Shown here: positions 39,666 through 48,073 of the stretch, piece by piece
Layout: every line of letters starts with the position of its first letter
Numbering within the stretch: the first letter of the stretch is position 1
From: CAYMCO01 sp964388955
GTDB lineage: Bacteria; Chloroflexota; Anaerolineae; Anaerolineales; E44-bin32
Direction: 5' to 3'
Length of the DNA stretch: 50,091 nt
Assembly (NCBI GenBank): GCA_964388955.1
Contig: CAYMCO010000038.1
Location: forward strand, 1-50,091
Position numbers and translations under genes: made by a program
Notes under the pieces: model-generated
Told to the model about the DNA's origin: nothing
Database searches by the model: none
The model's input: only the letters and a program-made list of their open reading frames with translations

Positions 39666-41063
39666 ATGAAGATCACGTTCCATGGTGCTGCCAGAACCGT
39701 CACCGGCTCGCGTCATCTCATTGAACTCAACGGTCAGCGCTTGCTGCTTGACTGCGGCTTGTACCAGGGACCGCGTCGAAAGACCTACGAGCGCAACCAG
39801 AACTTCCCCTTCGATCCCTCCCAGATTGATGCGGTCATTCTCTCCCACGCCCATATCGACCACTCCGGCAATCTACCCAATCTCACCAAGCAGGGGTTTG
39901 ATGGGCCAATCTACGCCACACACGCCACAGCTCACCTCACCAAGATCATGCTGCTGGATTCCGGCCATATCCATCAGAGCGACGCCGAATTCATCAATGA
40001 GAAGCGTCGGGAACGCGGGGAGCCGCTCATCCAACCTCTGTATACCGTCGCCGACGCAGAACGCGCTGGGGAATTCCTGGTTGGCCAGGACTACGATCAT
40101 CCATTTGAACCCATACCGGGAGTAGAGGCTAAGTTGCTCGAGGCCGGCCATATCCTGGGCTCAGCCTGCATCAGCTTGGTCTTGCGGGAGAAGGGGCATG
40201 AAGTGCGCCTGACGTTTTCCGGGGATATCGGGCGTCCAGGTCTTCCAATTCTACGCGATCCCATCCTGCCCAACAAAGCCGACTACCTGATCATGGAATG
40301 CACATATGGCGATCGACAACATAATCCCCCGGCACAGGCCGCCGAAGAGCTGGGGGAGATCGTCGAGCGCACCGTGGGGCGAGGCGGCAAGGTCATCATC
40401 CCCGCCTTCGCCGTCGGCCGCACGCAGACCCTGGTCTATTATTTGCATCTGATGATCGATCGCGGGACCATCCCAGACATCCCGGTGTTTGTCGACAGCC
40501 CCCTGGCCATCAATGTCACGGACATCTTCCGCGCGCACCCTGAGTGTTTCGACAAGGCGACGGTCAAGTTCCTGGATTCGGATCCCCACGCCACCGTTTT
40601 CGGGTTCGATCACCTGACCTACACTCGCTCGGTTGAGGCCAGCAAGGAGATCAACCACGTCGAGGGCCCCGCGGTGATCATCTCGGCCTCGGGGATGGCG
40701 GAAGTAGGCCGCATCCTGCACCACCTGCGCAATAACATCCACGACAAGCGCAATACCATATTGATCACCTCTTGGATGGCGCCGAATACGCTGGGCCGCC
40801 GCTTGGTTGAGGGCAAGAAGGAAGTGCGCATCTTCGGAGAAACGCACCGTGTCAACGCCGAGGTCGTCGTCGTCAACGGCCTATCGGCACACGCCGATCA
40901 AGAGTTCCTGCTGGAGTACGCGAGGGCCACAAAAGACACCATGAAGCGGCTTTTCCTGGTCCACGGAGAGGAGCGGGCCGCTGAACCGCTGGAGGTCGAG
41001 CTGCTCCGGGATGGCATTGAGGACGTGCGCTATCCGGCATTGGGCCAGGCGTTTGAGATCTAG
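39666..41063 (+). CDS. Beta-CASP metallo-beta-lactamase-fold ribonuclease
   Basis: A 465-residue protein of the MBL-fold / beta-CASP family (CPSF73-like, bacterial RNA exonuclease group). Zinc-binding motif HAHIDHSG lies near residue 61, further ligands in GHILGSA and SGDIGRPG, the beta-CASP motifs in PAFAVGRTQ and ASGMAEVGRILHHL, and the C-terminal RMMBL zinc-knuckle-like NGLSAHADQEFLLEY. Start ATG 39666 has GGGAGAAGG upstream. It follows the rnd gene by 15 bp; two RNA nucleases probably share a transcript. Confidence 0.93.
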   Translation: MKITFHGAARTVTGSRHLIELNGQRLLLDCGLYQGPRRKTYERNQNFPFDPSQIDAVILSHAHIDHSGNLPNLTKQGFDGPIYATHATAHLTKIMLLDSGHIHQSDAEFINEKRRERGEPLIQPLYTVADAERAGEFLVGQDYDHPFEPIPGVEAKLLEAGHILGSACISLVLREKGHEVRLTFSGDIGRPGLPILRDPILPNKADYLIMECTYGDRQHNPPAQAAEELGEIVERTVGRGGKVIIPAFAVGRTQTLVYYLHLMIDRGTIPDIPVFVDSPLAINVTDIFRAHPECFDKATVKFLDSDPHATVFGFDHLTYTRSVEASKEINHVEGPAVIISASGMAEVGRILHHLRNNIHDKRNTILITSWMAPNTLGRRLVEGKKEVRIFGETHRVNAEVVVVNGLSAHADQEFLLEYARATKDTMKRLFLVHGEERAAEPLEVELLRDGIEDVRYPALGQAFEI

Positions 41064-41204
41064 CCTCTCGCTCTTGCCCTGTGGCCGTTGTCCGGGGGAA
41101 GCCACACACGGGCGAGATGGCCGGCCTCTGCTCAGCCATGCCGCCGTTTCCAGCCGCTTGTCCGCCCACACCAAGGAAGGATCCGCCCGCCCTCCAGGAC
41201 AATA

Positions 41205-41233
41205 TGGAAATCGCCTGCGTGTCGCGCTATAAT
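41205..41233 (+). promoter_or_regulatory. Promoter of tRNA-Ser
   Basis: TGGAAA (41205-41210) and a perfect TATAAT (41228-41233) are spaced 17 bp apart, ending 10 bp before the mature tRNA 5' end. Confidence 0.7.
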
Positions 41234-41243
41234 CGCCTCCCAT

Positions 41244-41331
41244 GGAGAGGTGCCAGAGCGGCCGAATGGGGCGGTCTCGAAAACCGTTGTGGTCCTTTGG
41301 GCCACCGTGGGTTCGAATCCCACCCTCTCCG
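41244..41331 (+). tRNA. tRNA-Ser (anticodon CGA)
   Basis: A class II tRNA. The acceptor stem GGAGAGG pairs with CCTCTCC, with discriminator G. The anticodon loop CTCGAAA between CGGT and ACCG gives anticodon CGA (codon UCG). A long variable arm (TGGTCC-TTT-GGGCCA region) and T arm GTGGG-TTCGAAT-CCCAC complete it. The 3' CCA is not encoded (CTG follows), so it is added after transcription. Confidence 0.96.
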
Positions 41332-41541
41332 CTGCCTTGAACTTCCATCATATCGTCAGATTCGATCGCGGCGCAGGCACTGCGTCGACCAGGCGGGTGC
41401 CGCACTCGACGGCCCGCCCCCTTTTCAACCCGTCCCACCGCGCCGGTTGATCTTCCCCACCGTCAATCTCCCTATCACCGGGCTGAACGGACCGGTGGTG
41501 CACAATTGCTCCCCGCCGACCTCCTGGGTTCGGCCAATTTT

Positions 41542-42657
41542 CTACGAGGCCGGTGGCGCGCCGGTGCGCCGCCGAATAGCGGGGAAGACGCTGTCGCGCA
41601 AGAGCACCCTCAGCGCGGCGGTGAAGGGGATTGCCACCAACGCGCCGAATGGGCCGCCGATCGTGTATCCGGCCGAAAATGCCAGCAATACCAGCAGGGG
41701 CGAGATGTCCGTCTGGCTGCGCATGATGTTGGGCACCAATATCTGGCTCTCAAACTGATGCAGGACTAGCACATAGCCCGTGGCGATCAAGGCGGTGGTC
41801 GGGGACCGAAGCAACGCGATGAGCACCATAGGAATCCCGGCGATAAGCGGCCCGATGAACGGGAAGAGCTCGAAAACACCCGCGATCAGACCCAGGACAA
41901 GCGGGAATTCCACGCCGATGATGAATAGGCCCAGGGCCGTCAGCGCTCCGATTACCAGGCCGTTGATCACCGCGCCGCGCAGATATCCTCCCATCTCGGA
42001 GGCCATGCGCCGCAGCAGCGCATCCACTTCTGGCTCCTGCTCCTCTGCAAACAAGGATAGGGTCAAAGAATGAACGGAGGGGGCGACGATCAAACCATAC
42101 AGTGATATGAAGATGATCAGAATAAAGTCAAACAGAAAGGAGAACACGGCCGATGGCACAGATGCCAAGGAGCCCAGAGAAGAGCTGATCTGTGAAGTGA
42201 GCAGATTGACCACCTGGTTGGAAAGCGTCAGATTGTGGCTTTCAAGCCAACTCTGGGCCAGACTTATGATGCTCGGCAGGCTCCCGGCGAAGGTGCGGAA
42301 CTGGCCGGCAATCGGCGGGACAACGATGAACCCGATGCCTCCCGCCAGGACGATCAGGGCCAGGTAGATCAGGAGCACCGACAGCCAGCGCGGTAGGCTG
42401 CGGCTCAACCAGTTTACCGCGGGTGCAAGCAAGGCAGCGACAGAAACGCCGATGATCAGGATACCGATGGGGCGCGCCAGCAACCAAATGCTTGCCACAA
42501 TCCCGATTCCGAGGGCCAATGCCGCCGCGCCGGATGATGCCACCCACCACCAAGACCGCGTTTGCCCCGCTGGGACCCGGATGACCGTTGGATCTCCAAC
42601 GCCAACCAGATCCTTTGAGGGCGCATCTCCCCGGCTCGGATCAATGCGCTGGCTCAT
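41542..42657 (-). CDS. AI-2E family (PerM-like) membrane permease
   Basis: A 371-residue protein with about eight helices and a central extracytoplasmic domain (about 110-165). Members are variously described as autoinducer-2 exporters or Na+/H+ antiporters; the actual function here is open. Family signatures include LIAGVFELFPFIGPLIAGIP and the final QILVPNIMRSQTDISPLLVL stretch. The first 38 residues are a hydrophilic extension. The start overlaps the 3' end of the glycosyltransferase gene by 17 bp, suggesting they are cotranslated. Confidence 0.9.
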   Translation of the reverse strand: MSQRIDPSRGDAPSKDLVGVGDPTVIRVPAGQTRSWWWVASSGAAALALGIGIVASIWLLARPIGILIIGVSVAALLAPAVNWLSRSLPRWLSVLLIYLALIVLAGGIGFIVVPPIAGQFRTFAGSLPSIISLAQSWLESHNLTLSNQVVNLLTSQISSSLGSLASVPSAVFSFLFDFILIIFISLYGLIVAPSVHSLTLSLFAEEQEPEVDALLRRMASEMGGYLRGAVINGLVIGALTALGLFIIGVEFPLVLGLIAGVFELFPFIGPLIAGIPMVLIALLRSPTTALIATGYVLVLHQFESQILVPNIMRSQTDISPLLVLLAFSAGYTIGGPFGALVAIPFTAALRVLLRDSVFPAIRRRTGAPPAS

Positions 42658-43882
42658 GGACAGCCACTTGCGGGATGTCTTGACCGGCGGCCATAGTCAG
42701 CTCCACGGCTGGATTCACTTCGTGGTACAGGCTCTCGTACTGCTGCAGAGTCTGCTCAAAACGATGACGTCGAGCCAGCGACAAGCTGGCCAACCCCATC
42801 GAAGACCAGCGCTGTGACTCATCCGCCAGAACGTCGATGTAATGGGCGAGGTCCTCGGCATCCCCGGGTTGGAATAGATATCCATTTACCCCGGGCAGCA
42901 CCAGCTCAGGCAACGCCCGCGCTTCTGCGAGCAGGACGGGCAGGCCGGCGCTGAGGGCCTCCAGCGTGGCGATGCTTTGCAGTTCCGCCGGACTTGGCTG
43001 GACGAAGACATCCGCGCTGTGCAGCAGGCCAGGCAGGTCATCGGGTGGGATGAATCCCGTAAACGCAATCCGATCTTCAAGCCGGAGCCGCCTGGCTCGA
43101 GCCTTGAAAGCCGAAAGCCGGTTGCCTCTCCCGGCGACGACCACCTGTATGTCCGGGCGCGGTAGATGCAGCAGCGCCTCCAGCAATAGATCCAGCCGCT
43201 TCTCCCGATCGACCCTCCCTAGATACAGGAAGAGCTTCGCGGCGGGGTTCAGCCCATAGCGGGCGCAAAAGGCCCTGCGATCATAACCGGGGGGTGTCCG
43301 GAACCGCTCCACCTCCACTCCGCACGAGATCGCGCGCACCGGCACCTGCAGCCCATGCCTCCGCAGGATATCCGCCGCGGTTTCTGTGGGCGCGACCGCC
43401 TGATCCAGGCGATTGAACACCGCCATCACGGTATCCCAAAGCAGCCGATCCAGGATGCCCCGGGTCACAGAGAACCGCCCCAACAGCGGCAGATAGGGGA
43501 TGAGATTGTCAGGCAAGAAATGATCGGTGCCCACCAGTGACAAGCCGCGTTGCGCGGCGGCCATGACAACCGCCCGGCAGAGCGGGTAGTGATCCTGCAC
43601 ATGGACCACATGCGGGTGGAGCTCGTCAAGGAGCTGTTCAACTCTCGCCCCTGGAAAGGGGGTCACATGGACACGATCGTCGAAGGGCCTCATGGGGAGC
43701 GCGGCCAATGCATGTAGTGTGACGCCCTGTGACTCCAGAGAATAGGCGCGGTTCCGATCAGAGGGCATGAGCACGTCGATCCGATGGCCTGCTCGGGCCA
43801 AGCCTTGGGCCAGACGAACCGTGAACGCCCCCTGGCCGCTCACCGTCGGATGGTAGGTTTGCGTTGCGATAAGAATACCCAT
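42641..43882 (-). CDS. GT4-family glycosyltransferase
   Basis: A 413-residue GT-B glycosyltransferase. The N-terminal Rossmann domain begins MGILIATQTYHPTVSGQGAF, a pattern common to lipid-linked mannosyl/glucosyl transferases (MgtA, PimB-like), followed by HVVHVQDHYPL. The C-terminal nucleotide-sugar domain has FLYLGRVDREKRLDLLLEA and the E-X7-E-like motif QPSPAELQSIATLEALSAG. It probably glycosylates a membrane lipid, given the neighbouring HpnI-like and flippase-like genes. It begins one base after the flippase-like gene ends, suggesting a joint operon. Confidence 0.9.
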   Translation of the reverse strand: MGILIATQTYHPTVSGQGAFTVRLAQGLARAGHRIDVLMPSDRNRAYSLESQGVTLHALAALPMRPFDDRVHVTPFPGARVEQLLDELHPHVVHVQDHYPLCRAVVMAAAQRGLSLVGTDHFLPDNLIPYLPLLGRFSVTRGILDRLLWDTVMAVFNRLDQAVAPTETAADILRRHGLQVPVRAISCGVEVERFRTPPGYDRRAFCARYGLNPAAKLFLYLGRVDREKRLDLLLEALLHLPRPDIQVVVAGRGNRLSAFKARARRLRLEDRIAFTGFIPPDDLPGLLHSADVFVQPSPAELQSIATLEALSAGLPVLLAEARALPELVLPGVNGYLFQPGDAEDLAHYIDVLADESQRWSSMGLASLSLARRHRFEQTLQQYESLYHEVNPAVELTMAAGQDIPQVAVHEPAH

Positions 43883-44914
43883 TCAATCTTCCTTCTGCGG
43901 GCCGGTGATATGCGGGAACACGAGCAAGCCGATAGCCATGGGTAGCCAGAAGTTCACCCCTCTGAAAGCCAGTACGATTGTGATCGCCTTGGTGGAGGGC
44001 ACGCCCAACGAGGTGAGGATCAGGGACATGATCCCCTCCACGGCGCCCACCCCTTGCGGGATGATCGCAACGACGAAGAACACGATGCCCAGGCTAAAGC
44101 TGGCAACCAGCCCGCTCAACGTAACCGGTTGGCGGAAGGCGAGGAAGAAGGCGTACAATCCCACCAGGTTGACGAGATGCACTACGAAACCCCACGTCAC
44201 GGTAATTGCCAACTGACGGGGGTGGCCTACGATGGCTCGAGAGGCGTCGGCCAGATCATTGGCAGTGCCTTCCACCCAATCATCGCCTAAAATGCCCGCC
44301 TTTCCAAGGCGGGAACCCGCCCAATCGACGACTCGCTTCGACCACGTCAATACCCGCTGCACATAGGTGATGCGCCAACCAGCCGCGACAACCATGCCCG
44401 CGAGGATCAGGACGAAGATCGCGAATAGCCCGCCCGCCAAGGTGTCGTAGAGAGCCAGCACTCCCTGCCGACCCAGATACACGAGGCTGAAAATGATGAA
44501 GGGGATCAAAGTCACCAGATCCGCCAGCACCACCAGGATCAGCCCAATTGTGCCGCGAGCGGCAGATTGCCCTCGCCTCACCAGATAGCTCAGAAACAGC
44601 GCTCCCCCACCCATGCCACCAATGGGAGCAACAGCGTTGGCGAAGACCGAGGCGGCCACCACCGGGATCAGCTGCCCTGCTCGGGCTTGGATGCCGACGG
44701 TCTTGAATCCCGCCTGATACAGGAAGGCGTACAGGCAGAAATAGGCGACGTGAATGGCCACACCCAGCGCGATCCACTGCCAGATTCCTCCGGAAAGCGT
44801 CTGAATCAGATCTCTGGCATCCGTGAAGCGGCTGCTCACCAGAAGCGTGATCCCAAGCAGGACAGCGATCCAAACCCAACGACGGGCCGATTTCCACCAA
44901 GACGCCGTTTTCAT
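43883..44914 (-). CDS. LPG-synthase-TM / UPF0104 flippase-like membrane protein
   Basis: A 343-residue protein with about eight helices, of the lysylphosphatidylglycerol-synthase transmembrane (AglD/UPF0104) family, which is often found beside glycosyltransferases. Signatures include ANAVAPIGGMGGGALFLSYL and AIIPQGVGAVEGIMSLILTS. No catalytic C-terminal synthase domain is present. I use ATG 44914 (MKTASWWKSARRW), 10 bp after the previous gene, although no clear ribosome site precedes it; longer starts overlap the HpnI-like gene. It may move or retain a glycosylated lipid. Confidence 0.85.
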   Translation of the reverse strand: MKTASWWKSARRWVWIAVLLGITLLVSSRFTDARDLIQTLSGGIWQWIALGVAIHVAYFCLYAFLYQAGFKTVGIQARAGQLIPVVAASVFANAVAPIGGMGGGALFLSYLVRRGQSAARGTIGLILVVLADLVTLIPFIIFSLVYLGRQGVLALYDTLAGGLFAIFVLILAGMVVAAGWRITYVQRVLTWSKRVVDWAGSRLGKAGILGDDWVEGTANDLADASRAIVGHPRQLAITVTWGFVVHLVNLVGLYAFFLAFRQPVTLSGLVASFSLGIVFFVVAIIPQGVGAVEGIMSLILTSLGVPSTKAITIVLAFRGVNFWLPMAIGLLVFPHITGPQKED

Positions 44915-44924
44915 GCCACGAACT

Positions 44925-46763
44925 TCAATAGGACGATTGTCCACCGACCGGTCTGGGTTCATCCGCATGCCATCCAGCCGCCCGCCCCTCATCGATTGCG
45001 GGGGCGCGGCGTTTAGTATCCCCATATCGCTGCAGCAATCCTTCCGTCGAGATCCACAATTCCACTCGTTTGATACCCTCCAAGCCCTTGCCCTTTGCGC
45101 TGGCGGGATTGAAAGCCCAAAGCAATCCAAAGGCATAGAGATTCTCCCAGGCTTGGACGAATCTTCCCCACCACCCCCGCCGCTCCGGCCGGGCCAACAT
45201 CTCAAAGCCCCAACGCTCAACCATCTCATCCAGGTTTACGTGCCCATAGCGGCTTCCGAAAGGCGGATCGCCCCGGAACGCTCTAAGCTCTCTCAATTGC
45301 GGGGTCTGCTGGACAAAGTCGGCCAATCTGCCGAGGGAAAACATACATCGGCGTTGAAAGGCAAGCGCCCAGGCCATGCTGGGGCCATCCGGTGGCATGG
45401 GAGGAAGATGCTCATTCCAAAAATGGAGGTCCCCGATCGGCTCACCCGCCGCCAGTTGCGTGCCATCAGAAAGCTGGACCGCTCGCGGGCATTCCCCGAT
45501 GGAGAGCCGCAACACACACCGCTCATGGCCGCAAAATTCGTAGATGCCTTCGCGGCGCTGCAACAGCGCATCGATCAGCCGCACAAACCATGCGATGAAA
45601 TCGCCCGCAGCAATTCCCAGCGCCGTGCGGCGCGCGGGCAGTTGCGTCAATCGACCATCTGATTCCAAGATGAACCGCTTTCCCCGCCAGACTACAATGC
45701 GGCCCAGCAGACCGGCACACCATACCAGGGCGCTGAACATGTCCCGCAGGGGCAGTAGGAAAAGCCACCGGCGGCTCACGCTATCGCCTGTATAACCGGC
45801 GACGCCCCAACCGACCCCCCAACGGAGGACCAGAGAGGTCGCCAAAGCCAGCCAGCTCGTGAATGAGAGGCCGGAGAACAGCAGCAGGATGAGCGCCAGC
45901 GGGGTGCTGAAGCTGAGCACCAGACCGGGATACTCAAGCGGCCGGCTGGTGCGGCTGCAATGCGCCCAACGGACTTCCCGTCGCCATTGGGTCTGGAAGG
46001 TCGTGCCGCCCAGAAAGCAGTTGACAATGTAGTCCGAAAGCACGACCCGCTTGCCAGAGTCGGCGATCCGAGCGCCGAGTTGATAGTCGTCGGCCAGGTA
46101 GTCGCAGATTGCCGAAAAACCGCCGATCCGCTCCAGATCCCGACGGCGGAGCACATCCGTGGCCCCCATGGCAAAATGCATATTGAGGACCCTGCGCGCG
46201 ACGATCACAGATGGCATGAAAGTGACGCCCATATACAGCGCTTCCAGACGGGCGGTCAAGGTGGCGGGCGCTTGAGGGCGGTATAGGCAGGTGACCAAGC
46301 CGATTTGTGGATCCTCCAGGGGTGCCGCTACTCGGCGTAGATAATCGGGCGTCACCCGCATATCGCTGTCGCTAAGGGCCAGGACTGAATGCCTCGCCAG
46401 GGGGGTCAATTCCGCAAGCAAGGCCGCTTTCTGATTGGTCCCGAAAACGGGGGTCACATGCAGCGTGATGGGCAGTTCCGGAAAATTCCGCTGCAAACGC
46501 TCGATGACCGGGATGACGGGATCGTCCGGGTCGGCGACGCCGAAGATAATCTCATATTCGGGGTAATCCTGGTGGCAGAAGCTCTCGAAATTCTCATACG
46601 CTTGCGGGTCGACGCCTTTGACCGGCTTTAGAATCGATACCGCCGGCATGAATCCGCCCGTCACCCCTCGATGAGCGCTGAAGAAGTGATGCACCCACAC
46701 ATAGGCGATCAGCCAGTAGATCCAGCTCAGTACGGTCAGCAAGGTGATCAGTGCGATGATCAT
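44925..46763 (-). CDS. hpnI: HpnI-like glycosyltransferase fused to a YkoP-like domain
   Basis: A 612-residue fusion. Residues 1-390 are a GT2-family ceramide-glucosyltransferase-like enzyme with an N-terminal helix, VSILKPVKGVDPQAYEN, LALSDSDMRV (DxD-type metal site), LADDYQLGARI and the QTQWRREVRWA (QxxRW) motif. It matches HpnI, which adds N-acetylglucosamine to bacteriohopanetetrol. Residues about 400-580 resemble YkoP, including SDGTQLAAGEPIGDLHFWNE. HpnK follows biochemically and is encoded directly upstream. The fusion is unusual; I am fairly sure of HpnI, less so of the YkoP assignment. Confidence 0.82.
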   Translation of the reverse strand: MIIALITLLTVLSWIYWLIAYVWVHHFFSAHRGVTGGFMPAVSILKPVKGVDPQAYENFESFCHQDYPEYEIIFGVADPDDPVIPVIERLQRNFPELPITLHVTPVFGTNQKAALLAELTPLARHSVLALSDSDMRVTPDYLRRVAAPLEDPQIGLVTCLYRPQAPATLTARLEALYMGVTFMPSVIVARRVLNMHFAMGATDVLRRRDLERIGGFSAICDYLADDYQLGARIADSGKRVVLSDYIVNCFLGGTTFQTQWRREVRWAHCSRTSRPLEYPGLVLSFSTPLALILLLFSGLSFTSWLALATSLVLRWGVGWGVAGYTGDSVSRRWLFLLPLRDMFSALVWCAGLLGRIVVWRGKRFILESDGRLTQLPARRTALGIAAGDFIAWFVRLIDALLQRREGIYEFCGHERCVLRLSIGECPRAVQLSDGTQLAAGEPIGDLHFWNEHLPPMPPDGPSMAWALAFQRRCMFSLGRLADFVQQTPQLRELRAFRGDPPFGSRYGHVNLDEMVERWGFEMLARPERRGWWGRFVQAWENLYAFGLLWAFNPASAKGKGLEGIKRVELWISTEGLLQRYGDTKRRAPAIDEGRAAGWHADEPRPVGGQSSY

Positions 46764-46773
46764 CCGCGCCCCC

Positions 46774-47616
46774 TCACTCGACCTGCAAAGCAGGATAGCT
46801 CGTGGTGAGAATGCTTCGCTCCTCCAGGATCCCCTTCACGCGCGGGCTGGTCAGGGCCTCCAGATCAGCAGGATTCGGGCCAAAGTGGACATGGTCCTCC
46901 CCTACCGCCGGATGGAAATAAAGCTCGGCGGAAGACACGTCCAGACCTCTCAGCACGTCAATGACGTACTTCTCGTGCATATGCCCCGTTTGCATCAAGC
47001 CATAGACCCGCTGGGTGAAACTGAGCGGCATCGAATCCAGCCGGCGTATGTTCCAGCGGCATAGCAGGCCAAAAACCAGCCCCCAGGCCAGTTTAGCCAG
47101 CGCATCGCGGCGATCGTAGCGTATGGACAGCCAGAAATCATCGCGCGGTATGCGGATCCCGCTTGCGCCATAGCGCACAGCCAAGGGCAGCAGCATCTCG
47201 AAAACCGATGGATGGAGATGCATATGCAGATGTCCGTCGACGTGCGAGAGCGGCAAGCCGGTGGCAGCGAAACGCTCGAACTGAGCCTCCATCTCCTGCT
47301 TCAACTCATGCCGCAGAACCCGGCTGAAGTAGTAGGACACCCCGGCGAAAATCGGCGTCCGGCGGAAATTGCCCCCCTCATCCACCAGATCAGGGATCGT
47401 CTCGGGCGGAAGCACAGCCCGGCCGTCGACCACGACCAGGTGCAGCCCCACTGCAAGGCCGGGGAAATCTCGGGCGATGGAAACCGCCTCCTCGAAAGCC
47501 TCTCCCGCGACCATCAAACTCGCGCTCGTCAAAGTCCCGCCCTGATACGCCCTGGACACGGCCTCGTTGACGCTCGATGAACCACCAAAATCATCCGCCG
47601 TCATGATCACTTTCAT
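46774..47616 (-). CDS. hpnK: HpnK-like YdjC/ChbG deacetylase
   Basis: A 280-residue YdjC-fold carbohydrate deacetylase. Metal-binding motifs are TADDFG near the start and SHVDGHLHMHLHP in the middle. HpnK removes the acetyl group from the GlcNAc that HpnI attaches to hopanoids, giving glucosaminyl-bacteriohopanetetrol. ATG 47616 (MKVIMTADDFG) is chosen because GGTGG lies 8 nt upstream; a GTG at 47628 is an alternative. It is the first gene of the lipid group, followed 10 bp later by the HpnI-like gene. Confidence 0.85.
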   Translation of the reverse strand: MKVIMTADDFGGSSSVNEAVSRAYQGGTLTSASLMVAGEAFEEAVSIARDFPGLAVGLHLVVVDGRAVLPPETIPDLVDEGGNFRRTPIFAGVSYYFSRVLRHELKQEMEAQFERFAATGLPLSHVDGHLHMHLHPSVFEMLLPLAVRYGASGIRIPRDDFWLSIRYDRRDALAKLAWGLVFGLLCRWNIRRLDSMPLSFTQRVYGLMQTGHMHEKYVIDVLRGLDVSSAELYFHPAVGEDHVHFGPNPADLEALTSPRVKGILEERSILTTSYPALQVE

Positions 47617-48073
47617 CTCGTTCGCCACCCGGCCGGCTCCGGCGTCCTGCCCCTCTTGGTTCCATGATACTGGAAAGGGCCTTGTTTTTTCTTCATGATT
47701 CGTTTACCCGAAGCTAAAGAAGACCTTAAACGCGCGCCACCCTGCGAAGTAGGCATCGCCCGGGATTCGGTCGACCCGTAGCCCCTTTCAACCGGCCTCC
47801 GCTGAGGCATGGCGAGTGTGGGACATTCCCCCGATACAACTCGGGGAATCAACTCAGGGATCTGCGCGCCGCACGACGCAGCCCGGCCAACCAATGTGCT
47901 GCGATGCGCTCACTGGATCAATGGATTGCGAATTACGGGTACGGGACGAGGCTCAGCTACGGCCTCCGAGAGACGAGCCCGGAGCAACCCCTACGTCCTC
48001 TCGCTCCCGGCGAAGGGCGAGCCCCGGTCCAGGCATACTACACGCGATCAGACGCCCACGGCGGGCGTCGGCA
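47617..48073. other. Intergenic region, hpnK promoter side
   Basis: About 450 bp without a gene. It contains CGTTTA-N20-TAAACG (47701-47732), ATTCCCC-N11-GGGGAAT (47826-47850) and the hairpin at 48051-48069. The first could serve the hpnK promoter, but I cannot pick a firm -35/-10 pair. Confidence 0.4.
48051..48069 (-). terminator. Terminator-like hairpin after pepF
   Basis: GACGCCC-ACGGC-GGGCGTC is a perfect 7-bp GC-rich stem 4 bp past the pepF stop codon on the minus strand. No T-run follows in that direction, so termination strength is uncertain. Confidence 0.5.

Noticed and set aside
44915..45229. Extended start for the flippase-like protein
   Set aside because: The extension overlaps the HpnI-YkoP coding end and shows no membrane or domain character.
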